64,000 bases of DNA from Streptomyces sp. AM 4-1-1 (GTDB taxonomy: Bacteria; Actinomycetota; Actinomycetes; Streptomycetales; Streptomycetaceae). Positions 51,051 through 59,828 of the stretch are shown piece by piece (position 1 is the stretch's first letter; each line of letters opens with the position of its first letter). A program made the translations under genes and the position numbers. Location: the NCBI RefSeq assembly GCF_029167625.1, contig NZ_CP119145.1, positions 992,001 through 1,056,000 on the forward strand. Direction: 5' to 3'. The notes beneath the pieces are model-generated. The model was given only the letters and a program-made list of their open reading frames with translations. It did no database searches and was not told where the DNA came from.

Positions 51051-51981
51051 CCGTGGGCGAAGCGGCGGTGTCCCGGCCGCGCCCCTCCCCCAGCGGGACG
51101 GGATCGATCCGGTGCGGGTGCGGCTGCCCGAGAATCCGGAGGGGGTCTGGGCGACGGTCGGGGACCATCTGGTGGCCCGGTTCGCGGGCGCGATCGGGGC
51201 CGCGCGGGTGGAGGCGATGCTGAGCGGGCGGCGGTTCGTCGGTACGGACGGTCCGGTGGCGGCCGACGAGCCGTACGGCGCCGGGCGGTTCATCTGGTTC
51301 CACCGTGATTTCGCCCCCGAGGAGCCGGTGCCCTTCCCGGTCGGCGTGGTGTACCGGGACCGGCATCTCGTCGTCGCCGACAAGCCGCACTTCCTCGCCA
51401 CGACCCCGCGCGGCCGGCACGTCACCGAGACCGCGGTGGCCCGGCTCCGCCGTGAGCTGGGGCTGCCGGAGCTGCAGCCCGCCCACCGACTGGACCGGCT
51501 GACCGCCGGTCTGGTGCTGTTCGTGGTGCGGCCCGGGGAACGGGGCGCGTACCAGACGCTCTTCCGGGACCGGCTGGTGCGCAAGGAGTACGAGGCGGTC
51601 GCACCGTACGATCCGGCGCGGGAGTTCCCGGTGACCGTGCGCAGCCGGATCGTGAAGGAGCGTGGGGTGATCGCCGCCCGCGAGGAGCCGGGCGAGGCGA
51701 ACAGCGAGAGCCGGATCGAGCTGCTGGAGCACCGGGACGGGCTGGGGCGTTACCGGTTGTCGCCCGCCACCGGGCGGACCCATCAGCTGCGGGTCCATAT
51801 GAACGCGCTGGGGCTGCCGATCCTCCAGGACCCCGTCTATCCGGTGGTGGAGGCGGAAGGCGCCGCCGACGACTGGTCGCGGCCGTTGCAACTCCTGGCG
51901 CGTGCGCTGGAGTTCACCGATCCGGTCACGGGCGTGGCGCACCGCTTCGAGAGCGGGCTGCGGCTGAGCGCTCTCCCGTGA
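51043..51981 (+). CDS. RluA-family RNA pseudouridine synthase
   Basis: 312-residue enzyme converting uridine to pseudouridine in rRNA or tRNA. The catalytic motif is HRLDRLTAG with the active-site Asp, after a PHFLATTPRG segment; the C-terminal GRTHQLRVHMNALGLPILQDPVYP is family standard. No S4 domain is seen, but an N-terminal extension of about 90 residues is. The start at 51043 has GGGGGAG four bases upstream and is contained in a hairpin that would block it. Downstream of tRNA-Leu after a terminator. Target uridine unknown. Confidence 0.93.
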   Translation: MRGRGRSGGVPAAPLPQRDGIDPVRVRLPENPEGVWATVGDHLVARFAGAIGAARVEAMLSGRRFVGTDGPVAADEPYGAGRFIWFHRDFAPEEPVPFPVGVVYRDRHLVVADKPHFLATTPRGRHVTETAVARLRRELGLPELQPAHRLDRLTAGLVLFVVRPGERGAYQTLFRDRLVRKEYEAVAPYDPAREFPVTVRSRIVKERGVIAAREEPGEANSESRIELLEHRDGLGRYRLSPATGRTHQLRVHMNALGLPILQDPVYPVVEAEGAADDWSRPLQLLARALEFTDPVTGVAHRFESGLRLSALP

Positions 51982-52031
51982 TCCCTGGCGGGCGCGCGAC
52001 GACAGCCACGGCACCTCGCGGCGTTGTCGGA

Positions 52032-52061
52032 ACGTCCGCGTACATCCAAGTACACGGACGT
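52032..52061. terminator. convergent terminator
   Basis: ACGTCCG/CGGACGT plus GTAC/GTAC with one mismatch and a six-base loop, between the RluA (+) and MBL-fold (-) stops. Nothing else is apparent in 51982-52164. Confidence 0.6.
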
Positions 52062-52164
52062 CCCTCCGCCTCGCGACGCACCGCATCCGACGCCGCGCGC
52101 CACTCCATCAGGGAGTACGGGACAGCCCCTGGCCGCGTGGCCGGACCGGTGAGAGGTGCGGCGG

Positions 52165-52794
52165 TCAGTGGCCGCGGGCGATCCACTCGTCGAGGTGCGG
52201 GGCCTCGGCGGCGATGGTGGTGGGGTCGCCGTGGCCGGTGCGGACGGTGGTCTCCGGCGGGAGCGTGAGCAGCCGGTCCCGGATCGACCCGACAATGGTC
52301 GGGAAGTCGGAGAAGGACCGTCCGGTGGCGCCGGGGCCGCCCTGGAAGAGCGTGTCGCCGGTGAAGACGGTGGCCAGCTCCGGGGCGTGGAGGCAGACGG
52401 CGCCGGGCGCGTGGCCGGGGGTGTGCAGGACCTGGAGACGGGTTCCGGCGATCTCCAGCTCCTGGCCCTCGGCCAGTTCGGCGTCGGGGGTGCGGTCCGG
52501 GTGGGTCCGCTTCCACAGGGGCAGGTCGTCGGGGTGCAGCAGGATCGGTGCGCCCGTGGCGTCGGCGAGGGCCGGTGCCGCGTCGATGTGGTCGTTGTGG
52601 GCGTGGGTGCAGATGATGGCGCGCAGGGTACGGCCGCCGAGGGCGGCCAGGATGGCGTCGGCGTCGTGGGCGGCGTCGATGACGACCGCCTCGGTGTCGT
52701 CGCCGACGATCCAGACGTTGTTGTCGACGTCCCACTCGCCGCCGTCGAGGGCGAAGGTGCCGGAGGTGACGAGGTGGTCGATGCGGGCGGCCAT
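52165..52794 (-). CDS. MBL-fold metallo-hydrolase paired with MscR
   Basis: 209-residue metallo-beta-lactamase-fold hydrolase. Metal motif THAHNDHID, then HTPGHAPG and FTGDTLFQGG. It resembles glyoxalase II-like thioesterases. Start ATG at 52794 shares one base with the stop of the mycothiol dehydrogenase (TGATG), so translation is coupled. In mycobacteria the mscR neighbour is also an MBL-fold protein; hydrolysis of S-formylmycothiol to formate would complete formaldehyde detoxification (inference from pathway logic). Confidence 0.93.
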   Translation of the reverse strand: MAARIDHLVTSGTFALDGGEWDVDNNVWIVGDDTEAVVIDAAHDADAILAALGGRTLRAIICTHAHNDHIDAAPALADATGAPILLHPDDLPLWKRTHPDRTPDAELAEGQELEIAGTRLQVLHTPGHAPGAVCLHAPELATVFTGDTLFQGGPGATGRSFSDFPTIVGSIRDRLLTLPPETTVRTGHGDPTTIAAEAPHLDEWIARGH

Positions 52795-53879
52795 CAGAGG
52801 ATCACCACCGAGCGCAGGACGTCGCCGTCCCGCATGCGGGCGAAGGCCGCCTCGACGTCGCCGAGTCCGATGGTCTCGGTGACGAAGGCGGCGAGGTCGA
52901 TCCGGCCCTGCTGGTGCAGGTCGATGAGCATCGGGAAGTCGCGCGAGGGCAGGCAGTCGCCGTACCAGGACGACTTGAGCGAGCCGCCGCGGCCGAAGAC
53001 GTCGAGGAGGGGGAGTTCGAGCTTCATCTCCGGGGTGGGGACGCCGACCAGGACGACCGTGCCCGCGAGGTCGCGGGCGTAGAACGCCTGCTTGTACGTC
53101 TCCGGGTGGCCGACGGCCTCGATGACGACGTCCGCGCCGTTGCCTCCGGTCAGGCCCCGGATGGCCTCGACCGGGTCGGTGGAGCGGGAGTTGACGGTGT
53201 GCGTGGCACCCATCCTCTTCGCCGTCTCCAGCTTCCGGTCGTCGATGTCGACGGCGATGATCTTCGCCGCGCCCGCGAGCCGGGCCCCCGCGACGGCCGC
53301 GTCGCCCACGCCGCCGCAGCCGATGACGGCGACGGAGTCGCCGCGGCCGACCTGGCCGGTGTTGATGGCGGCGCCGATGCCCGCCATGACACCGCAGCCG
53401 AGGAGTCCGGCGACCTCGGGGGCGACCGCCGGGTCGACCTTGGTGCACTGGCCCGACGCGACCAGGGTCTTCTCGGCGAACGCGCCGATGCCGAGGGCCG
53501 GGGACAGCTCCGTACCGTCCAGGAGGGTCATCCGCCGCTTCGCGTTGTGCGTGTCGAAGCAGTACCAGGGCCGGCCGCGCAGACAGGCGCGGCACTGTCC
53601 GCACACGGCGCGCCAGTTGAGGATCACGAAGTCGCCGGGCTCGACGTCCGTGACGCCCTCGCCGACGGACTCCACCAGTCCGGATGCCTCATGGCCGAGG
53701 AGGAACGGGAAGTCGTCGTTGATCCCGCCCTGCTTGTAGTGGAGGTCCGTGTGGCACACGCCGCACGCCTGGATCTTCACCACGGCCTCGCCGGGACCGG
53801 GATCGGGCACGATGATCGTCTCGACCCGCACCGGCTCGTTCTTCCCCGGTGCGACGACCCCTTGGACCTGCTGCGGCAT
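52794..53879 (-). CDS. mscR: S-(hydroxymethyl)mycothiol dehydrogenase
   Basis: 361-residue zinc alcohol dehydrogenase oxidising the formaldehyde-mycothiol adduct with NAD+. Catalytic zinc ligands in [11 protein letters not shown] and GHEASG, structural zinc cysteines in [15 protein letters not shown], and NAD-binding [11 protein letters not shown] take ATG 53879 ([13 protein letters not shown]), the usual family N-terminus, with GGGAG eight bases upstream; ATG 53894 with AGGAG is a possible alternative adding five residues. It is co-translated with the MBL-fold gene. Mycothiol itself is made by the mshC product of this window. Confidence 0.95.
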   Translation of the reverse strand: MPQQVQGVVAPGKNEPVRVETIIVPDPGPGEAVVKIQACGVCHTDLHYKQGGINDDFPFLLGHEASGLVESVGEGVTDVEPGDFVILNWRAVCGQCRACLRGRPWYCFDTHNAKRRMTLLDGTELSPALGIGAFAEKTLVASGQCTKVDPAVAPEVAGLLGCGVMAGIGAAINTGQVGRGDSVAVIGCGGVGDAAVAGARLAGAAKIIAVDIDDRKLETAKRMGATHTVNSRSTDPVEAIRGLTGGNGADVVIEAVGHPETYKQAFYARDLAGTVVLVGVPTPEMKLELPLLDVFGRGGSLKSSWYGDCLPSRDFPMLIDLHQQGRIDLAAFVTETIGLGDVEAAFARMRDGDVLRSVVIL

Positions 53880-54027
53880 ACCGCGGTCTCCCATTCCTGA
53901 CTCCTGTGACACTCCAGGGAGCTCTGGCGAGCCCTTCCGGAGATCCGACGCGGCCCACGGTACGCGGTGCGGCGGCGCCCCGCCGGTCACCGGGCGGGCC
54001 GCGGAGCGGGGGTGCGCCGCGGGTGTG

Positions 54028-54729
54028 TCAGGGGGCGAGTACGTCGAGTTCGTGCAGGGCGCCGAGCGCGATCTCCTTGGTCAGCCGCTCGGCGGAGGCC
54101 GCGTCGCTCTCCCGTACCGCCTGGGCGAGCCGGACGTGGAGGGTGACCGCCGCGGGGTCCGGGTCCTCGAACATCACCTGGTGGTGGGTACGGCCCGACA
54201 GGACCTCCGCGACCACGTCCCCGAGGCGCGCGAACATCTCGTTGCCCGAGGAGTCGAGCACGATCCGGTGGAAGGCGATGTCGTGCTCCAGATACCGCTC
54301 CAGCTGGTGGCCGCGCGAGGTGGCGACCATGCCGAGGGCGCGTTCGGTGAGGGCCGCGCACTGGGCGGGGGTGGCGTGGCGGGCGGCGAGCCCGGCCGCG
54401 ACCGGTTCGATCGCGGACCGCAGGACGGTGAGCGAGCGGAGCTGGCGCGGCCGGTCGGCGCCGGCCAGCCGCCACCGGATGACCTGCGGGTCGTAGACGT
54501 TCCACGCCTCGGTGGGCCGGACGGTCACCCCGACCCGGCGCCGGGACTCGACCAGGCGCATGGATTCGAGTACGCGGATCACTTCCCGTACGACCGTGCG
54601 TGACACGTCGAAGCGCTGGGCCAGCTCGTCGGTGCGCAGCACGGTGCCGGGCGGGCGGTCGCCCGCGGCGATCTCAAGGCCCAGGGTGTCCAGCACATGT
54701 GTGTGCAGCCCCGGGGCAGATGTGCTCAT
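54028..54729 (-). CDS. gntR: GntR/FadR-family regulator of gluconate genes
   Basis: 233-residue regulator: winged HTH (about 10-75, [26 protein letters not shown]) and an FCD effector domain (about 90-225) with metal-binding His residues (HDIAFH...H). Divergent from gntK-gntP, which it presumably represses until gluconate is present. The ATG at 54729 follows a TAGGCT -10 box by six bases, so the message is probably leaderless. Orthologous position to the gntR of S. coelicolor by memory. Confidence 0.93.
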   Translation of the reverse strand: MSTSAPGLHTHVLDTLGLEIAAGDRPPGTVLRTDELAQRFDVSRTVVREVIRVLESMRLVESRRRVGVTVRPTEAWNVYDPQVIRWRLAGADRPRQLRSLTVLRSAIEPVAAGLAARHATPAQCAALTERALGMVATSRGHQLERYLEHDIAFHRIVLDSSGNEMFARLGDVVAEVLSGRTHHQVMFEDPDPAAVTLHVRLAQAVRESDAASAERLTKEIALGALHELDVLAP

Positions 54730-54859
54730 GGCACCAGCCTACGGGGCGAACTCCATCCGAATTAAGTACGACGTTTACATCACATCGCCTTGAATAAGTC
54801 ACACCTTATGAGCTTCAGTAGCGCGACGGACCGATGTCGAAGAAGACAGCGAGGCACCA
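54730..54859. promoter_or_regulatory. gntR-gntK divergent control region
   Basis: Contains the leaderless gntR -10 box TAGGCT (54736-54741, minus strand) and an operator-like inverted repeat ATAAG-N6-CTTAT (54794-54809) on the gntK side. TTTACA (54774-54779) and TTGAAT (54790-54795) are possible -35 elements; no clear -10 for gntK. Confidence 0.5.
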
Positions 54860-55369
54860 ATGAACACCCCCCACGTCGTCGTGGTGATGGGCGTGGCAGG
54901 GACCGGCAAGACCACGATCGGCCCCCTGCTCGCCGCCGAACTGGGCGTTCCGTACGCCGAGGGCGATGACTTCCACCCACCGGAGAACATCGCCAAGATG
55001 TCGGCGGGCACCCCGCTGGAGGACGCGGACCGATGGCCCTGGCTCGACGCGATCGGACGGTGGGCGCACGGCCGGGCGGGGTTCGGCGGGGTGGTGAGCA
55101 GCTCGGCGCTGAAGCGGTCCTACCGCGACCGGCTGCGGGCCGGGGCACCGGGCGCCGTCTTCCTCCATCTGACCGGTGACCGGTCCCTCATCGAGGAACG
55201 GATGGCGCAGCGCAAGGGGCACTTCATGCCGGCCGCGCTGCTCGACTCGCAGTACGCCACCCTCCAGCCGCTGGAGGAGGACGAGGCCGGGGTCGCCGTC
55301 GACGTCTCCGGCACCCCCGAGGACATCACCCGACGAGCCGTCGCAGCGCTGCGGCGGCTCGAAAACTGA
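54860..55369 (+). CDS. gntK: gluconokinase
   Basis: 169-residue kinase making 6-phosphogluconate from gluconate and ATP. P-loop GVAGTGKTT (about 12-20), the gluconate-binding EGDDFHPPENIAKM, the LID arginine region (QRKGHFMPAALLDSQ) and LEEDE near the C-terminus. Starts at the ATG at 54860 with GAGG upstream and ends 11 bases before gntP. Feeds the pentose phosphate pathway. Confidence 0.97.
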   Translation: MNTPHVVVVMGVAGTGKTTIGPLLAAELGVPYAEGDDFHPPENIAKMSAGTPLEDADRWPWLDAIGRWAHGRAGFGGVVSSSALKRSYRDRLRAGAPGAVFLHLTGDRSLIEERMAQRKGHFMPAALLDSQYATLQPLEEDEAGVAVDVSGTPEDITRRAVAALRRLEN

Positions 55370-55380
55370 GGATCATCACC

Positions 55381-56778
55381 GTGACCGGTCTCAGCGTCGA
55401 GACACTGGCGGCGGACGCCGCCGAACCCATCACCTCCGCCGGCGACGCCCAGCTGGGCATCGCCGTGCTCGCGGGCATCGCCGTCATCGTCCTGCTCATC
55501 ACCGTGTTCAAACTGCACGCCTTCCTCGCGCTGACGATCGGCTCGCTGGCGCTCGGCGCCTTCGCGGGGGCGCCGCTCGGCAAGGCGATGACCAGCTTCA
55601 CCGACGGCCTCGGCTCGACCGTCGCGGGCGTGGGTGTGCTCATCGCACTGGGCGCGATCCTGGGCAAGCTGCTCGCCGACTCGGGCGGCGCGGACCAGAT
55701 CGTCGACACCATCCTCGCCAGGGCGAGCGGCCGTGCCATGCCGTGGGCGATGGTGCTGATCGCGTCGATCATCGGCCTGCCGCTGTTCTTCGAGGTCGGC
55801 ATCGTCCTGATGATCCCGGTGGTGCTGCTCGTCGCCAAGCGCGGCAACTACTCCCTGATGCGGATCGGCATCCCGGCGCTGGCCGGGCTGTCCGTGATGC
55901 ACGGGCTGATCCCGCCGCACCCCGGCCCGCTCGCCGCGATCGACGCGATCGACGCCAACCTCGGCGTCACGCTGGCGCTCGGGGTCGTGGTCGCGGTCCC
56001 GACGGTGATCCTGGCGGGCCCGGTCTTCTCCCGCTACGCCACGCGCTGGGTGGACATCAAGGCCCCCGAGAAGATGACTCCGCAGCGCGCGTCCGAGGAA
56101 CTCGACCGGCGCCCCGGCTTCGGAGCCACGCTGGCCACCGTGCTGCTGCCCGTCGTACTGATGCTGGCCAAGGCGTTCGTCGACATCGTCGTGGACGATC
56201 CGGACAGCGTCCTGCAGAAGGTGACCGAGGTCATCGGTTCACCGTTGATCGCGCTCCTCGCGGCGGTGATCGTCGGAATGTTCACGCTGGGCCGGGCGGC
56301 CGGATTCACCAGGGGGCGGCTCTCCTCCACGGTCGAGAAGTCGCTCGCCCCGATCGCGGGCGTGCTGCTGATCGTGGGCGCGGGCGGCGGTTTCAAGCAG
56401 ACCCTCATCGACGCCGGCGTCGGCGACATGATCCTCGACTTCTCCAAGGACTGGTCGATCCCCGCGCTCCTGCTGGGCTGGCTGATCGCCGTGGCGATCC
56501 GGCTCGCGACCGGCTCGGCGACCGTGGCCACGATCTCGGCGGCCGGTCTGGTGGCCCCGCTGGCCGCCGACATGTCGACCTCCCACGTCGCGCTGCTGGT
56601 GCTGGCCGTGGGCGCGGGCTCGCTCTTCTTCAGCCATGTGAACGACGCCGGGTTCTGGCTGGTGAAGGAGTACTTCGGGATGGACGTCGGCCAGACCGTC
56701 AAGACCTGGTCGGTGATGGAGACGATCATCTCCGTGGTCTCGCTGGTCTTCATCCTGTTGCTGTCCCTGGTGCTCTGA
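55381..56778 (+). CDS. gntP: gluconate:H+ symporter, GntP family
   Basis: 465-residue membrane transporter with about 12-13 helices. Family landmarks: GIAVLAGIAVIVLLI, LPLFFEVGIVLMIPVV, MHGLIPPHPGPLAAID, ATGSATVATISAAGLVAPLA, and FSHVNDAGFWLVKEYF. The start is the GTG at 55381, 11 bases after the gntK stop, with GAGG at weak spacing, so translation probably depends on gntK. Exports no obvious regulatory motif. Followed by a strong terminator. Confidence 0.96.
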   Translation: MTGLSVETLAADAAEPITSAGDAQLGIAVLAGIAVIVLLITVFKLHAFLALTIGSLALGAFAGAPLGKAMTSFTDGLGSTVAGVGVLIALGAILGKLLADSGGADQIVDTILARASGRAMPWAMVLIASIIGLPLFFEVGIVLMIPVVLLVAKRGNYSLMRIGIPALAGLSVMHGLIPPHPGPLAAIDAIDANLGVTLALGVVVAVPTVILAGPVFSRYATRWVDIKAPEKMTPQRASEELDRRPGFGATLATVLLPVVLMLAKAFVDIVVDDPDSVLQKVTEVIGSPLIALLAAVIVGMFTLGRAAGFTRGRLSSTVEKSLAPIAGVLLIVGAGGGFKQTLIDAGVGDMILDFSKDWSIPALLLGWLIAVAIRLATGSATVATISAAGLVAPLAADMSTSHVALLVLAVGAGSLFFSHVNDAGFWLVKEYFGMDVGQTVKTWSVMETIISVVSLVFILLLSLVL

Positions 56779-56796
56779 GGCGCCCGGGCCCGGTGC

Positions 56797-56856
56797 GTCC
56801 CGGCCCGGTCACCGGTGCGACGGACACCCCGGGTGCGTCGGTGACCGGGCCGGGAC
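56797..56856. terminator. bidirectional terminator between gntP and the permease
   Basis: Perfect 18-bp stem (56797-56814 with 56839-56856); its 24-base loop can pair further. It lies between convergent stops. Confidence 0.8.
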
Positions 56857-56873
56857 GGACCGCCCGGTGGCCG

Positions 56874-58448
56874 TCAGTTCGGTGCGGACGTGCGCTCGGT
56901 GGCGGCCCTCTCCAGTTGGAACGCCTCGTTGCCGAGTCCGATCCGGGCGTGCACCTCGGGCCTGACGGCGCGCAGCACCGCGCCGTACACCAGGCCGACG
57001 ACGAGGGCGGCGAGGATGACGCCGGGCAGCACCCAGGTCAGCGCCGAGCCGCTTCCCGATCCGACCAGCACGTCGAAGTCCCGGACGGTGAACACGGCGA
57101 TCGCCAGCAGCGCGACACCGGCCAGCGCGGAGGCGGCCAGTCTCGGCGCCTGGGCGCGCCCGGCCCCCCGGCGCACGAAGAAGGCGATCACGGCGAAGGA
57201 GGCGGCGGCCATCAGCAGGATGACGCCGAGCGCGCCGACGTTGCCCATCCAGGTGAACAGGTGCAGCACCGGAGCCGTGGGGTCGCCGATCGGGGCGTCG
57301 TCGGTGACGGCGAACGCGAACACGATCACCAGGGAGAGCGCGGACTGGAGGACGGAGCCGGTGGCCGGGGCCCCGCTGGTCCTGTTCGTCCGGCCGAAGG
57401 CGGCGGGCAGCAGTCCCTCCCGGCCCATCGCGAAGGCGTAGCGGGCCACGACGTTGTGGAAGCTGAGCAGCGCGGCGAACATGCCGGTGACGAAGAGGAC
57501 GTGCAGCACATCGGTGAAGGTGGTGCCCAGCCGGCTCTCGGTCAGCCGGAAGAGCATCGCCGGGCCCTCCTTGAGGGAGGTCTCCGTGATGGCTCCGGGG
57601 CCGGTGGCGACGGTCACCGCCCAGGAACTGAGGGCGAGGAACAGTGCCGCGTACCCGACGGCGAGGAACATCACCCGGGAGACCACGATGTGCGGGCGGC
57701 TGGTCTCCTCCGCGTACACCGGGGACTGCTCGAAGCCCACGAACGCGGCGATGCAGAAGCAGAGCGCGGTGCCGAGTCCGGCGCCGGTGAGGGTGTCGGG
57801 GTTGAAGGCGTGCAGCGAGACGCCCTCCGGGCCCGGCTTGCTGACGGCGGCGACGTCGAAGATCACCACGAGGACGCATTCGACGACCAGCAGGACGCCG
57901 AGGACCCGGGCGTTGAGGTCGATCTTCAGCCAGCCCAGTACGCCGACGACCAGCACGGCGACCGCGGCCGGTACCCACCAGTGGAGGTCGATGTCGAGGT
58001 AGGTGGCGAAGAGGTCGGAGACCTCGAAGCCGAGGATGCCGTAGATGCCGACCTGCATGGCGCTGTACGCGACGAGTGCGACCAGCGAGGCGCCCGCGCC
58101 GGCGGTGGGGCCGAGCCCGCGGGCGATGTACGCGTAGAAGGCACCGGCGTTGTGGACGTGCCGGCTCATCTCCGCGTACCCGACGCTGAACAGCATCAGG
58201 ACGGCGCCGAGGATGACGTACAGCAGGGGCTGGCCGACGATGCCCATCACGCCGAAGACCGTGGGCATCACCCCCGCGACCACCATCAGCGGGGCGCTGG
58301 CCGCCAGCACGGACAGCAGCAGGCCCGGGGTGCCGAGCCGGTCGGCCCGCAGGGCCCGTTCCTCCCCCTTGTACGTGTGGATGCCGCCGGTGTCACGCGT
58401 CCTGTTCGTGGCGCCGGTCTCGTTCGTTCTTGAACTGCCCGTCGGCAT
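56874..58448 (-). CDS. APC-family amino-acid permease
   Basis: 524-residue transporter with 12 predicted membrane helices in the amino acid-polyamine-organocation fold. Visible: LLLSVLAASAPLMVVAGVMP (helix 1 with the unwound segment), GAFYAYIARGLGP, FVGFEQSPVYAEET and ARYAFAMGREGLLP. The polar N-terminus (1-40) and C-terminus are cytoplasmic. The start at 58448 has GAAGGGA upstream; the alternative at 58481 extends into the gap to the next gene. Substrate, an amino acid or amine, unknown. A TPR-like protein gene precedes it by 63 bases on the same strand. Confidence 0.92.
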   Translation of the reverse strand: MPTGSSRTNETGATNRTRDTGGIHTYKGEERALRADRLGTPGLLLSVLAASAPLMVVAGVMPTVFGVMGIVGQPLLYVILGAVLMLFSVGYAEMSRHVHNAGAFYAYIARGLGPTAGAGASLVALVAYSAMQVGIYGILGFEVSDLFATYLDIDLHWWVPAAVAVLVVGVLGWLKIDLNARVLGVLLVVECVLVVIFDVAAVSKPGPEGVSLHAFNPDTLTGAGLGTALCFCIAAFVGFEQSPVYAEETSRPHIVVSRVMFLAVGYAALFLALSSWAVTVATGPGAITETSLKEGPAMLFRLTESRLGTTFTDVLHVLFVTGMFAALLSFHNVVARYAFAMGREGLLPAAFGRTNRTSGAPATGSVLQSALSLVIVFAFAVTDDAPIGDPTAPVLHLFTWMGNVGALGVILLMAAASFAVIAFFVRRGAGRAQAPRLAASALAGVALLAIAVFTVRDFDVLVGSGSGSALTWVLPGVILAALVVGLVYGAVLRAVRPEVHARIGLGNEAFQLERAATERTSAPN

Positions 58449-58511
58449 GGCGGCGGTGGTCCCTTCGGTGAGGAGAAACAAGCGGGTTCGCGGTCCGGGC
58501 CGCCGGCCCGG

Positions 58512-59480
58512 TCACCGCACACCGAGCGCGACGGCCCGCGCGGCGAGGAAGGCCGCGTGGGGCTCCTGGCCCGCGTAGGACCAGGGGGCCGCGGTCGCGT
58601 GGTCCCCGATGCGGTGGAAGAGGGCCGCCGCCTCGGCCGGGCGGCCCTCGGACACCTTGGCGTGGGCGAGGAAGTTGAGGTCGACGCGGTTGCGCGGATG
58701 GTCCTCGCGCTCCCACTCCAGCCACCAGTCGAACGCGGCCTTCATCACCTGCCGGGCCCGGCGCCCCGACCAGTGGCCGGACGCGGCGGGGTCGTCGGGC
58801 TCGCTGCCCGCGGCGACGAGGACGCGGTACCGCTCGGCGTGCGCGACGACCGGCAGGACCGCGAGCGGGGAGTCGGCGGGGGCCTGTTCGGCGGCCCAGG
58901 CGGCGAAGTCGTAGACCTCGTGCAGCGGGTCCCGACCGCTGTCGGGGCGGTATTCGGCGAGTCTGGCCGTCATCAGGTGGTGCGCGTGGTGGTGGTCGGG
59001 GTGCCGGGTCCGCACCTCGTCGAAGAGCTTGCCCGCCTCGTCCTGGCTGCCGTGCGCGCGGGCCAGCATCAGCAGTCCCAGCCAGGGGGTGGGATCGGCG
59101 GGGGCCAGCCGTGCGGCGGCCAGGCACGCCTCGCGCGCCCGGTCGGGTTCGTCGGGCGTGCTCTTGCCGCGCAGGGCCCGGGTGACGGTGGCGCAGGCGA
59201 GCAGAGTGGCGGCGTCGGCGCTGTCGGGTTCGGCGAGCAGCCAGTCACGGGCCCAGTCCGCGGCGGAGGGCGTCTCGGCGAGCGCGACGACCCGGTGCCC
59301 CCTGCGGTCCCACTCGGTGCCTGTCGCCACCAGCAGGGAACGGGCCCTGGTCCACCGCCCCTGGGTGAACTGCCCTCGTACGGCGATGAGTTCGGTGTCG
59401 TCCAGTGCCGGGTCGAAGGGATGGCCGGAGCGCCCGCCCCGCTTACGGGAACGGCCCAGGGGCGGCGGAGGCGGAGACAT
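58512..59480 (-). CDS. TPR-like helical-repeat protein of unknown function
   Basis: 322-residue soluble protein composed of helical pairs with Ala/Leu spacing like tetratricopeptide repeats (for example ADAATLLACATVTRALRG, ACLAAARLAPADPTPWLGLL, VSEGRPAEAAALFHRIG). An N-terminal basic Pro-rich stretch precedes them. No catalytic motif seen. It lies upstream of the amino-acid permease with a 63-base gap and may be co-transcribed. A conserved Streptomyces hypothetical; partner unknown. Confidence 0.82.
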   Translation of the reverse strand: MSPPPPPLGRSRKRGGRSGHPFDPALDDTELIAVRGQFTQGRWTRARSLLVATGTEWDRRGHRVVALAETPSAADWARDWLLAEPDSADAATLLACATVTRALRGKSTPDEPDRAREACLAAARLAPADPTPWLGLLMLARAHGSQDEAGKLFDEVRTRHPDHHHAHHLMTARLAEYRPDSGRDPLHEVYDFAAWAAEQAPADSPLAVLPVVAHAERYRVLVAAGSEPDDPAASGHWSGRRARQVMKAAFDWWLEWEREDHPRNRVDLNFLAHAKVSEGRPAEAAALFHRIGDHATAAPWSYAGQEPHAAFLAARAVALGVR

Positions 59481-59828
59481 CCGCTGGCTTCCTTTTCGAC
59501 GCGGTGTGCGAGCAAATGATCGCGCACAGCAAAGCGGTAGGCAACGGTCGGCGTCAAGCGCCGCTCATGTCAACTCCGCCGGTTTTCCGCATGGTTGGCT
59601 GGAACTGGCCCCTGGTCGGTGTTTTCGGCGCCTCCGCCCCGGTGGCTCCGCGCCGGTCGGCCGCGCGGGCCGACGCCGCTCCGGTGGCTCCGGCCGGACG
59701 ACTCCCACCGCACCTCCCCGCGACCCCGCTCCGGCCGGATCGGTCGGATCGGCCGGTCGCGGGAGACCACGGCGGGGCGGGCGCCCCGGCCCCCACCGGC
59801 CGGTGGGGGCCGGGGCGCCGCCGGGGCA
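59481..59828. other. 348-bp region between asnB and the TPR-like gene
   Basis: No gene. Holds the upstream leader of the TPR-like gene, two direct repeats of CCGGTGGCTCCG (near 59640-59690), and the asnB terminator. Confidence 0.5.
59780..59819 (-). terminator. asnB terminator, perfect 40-bp palindrome
   Basis: 20+20 perfect inverted repeat with no spacer, ten bases after the asnB stop. Confidence 0.85.
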
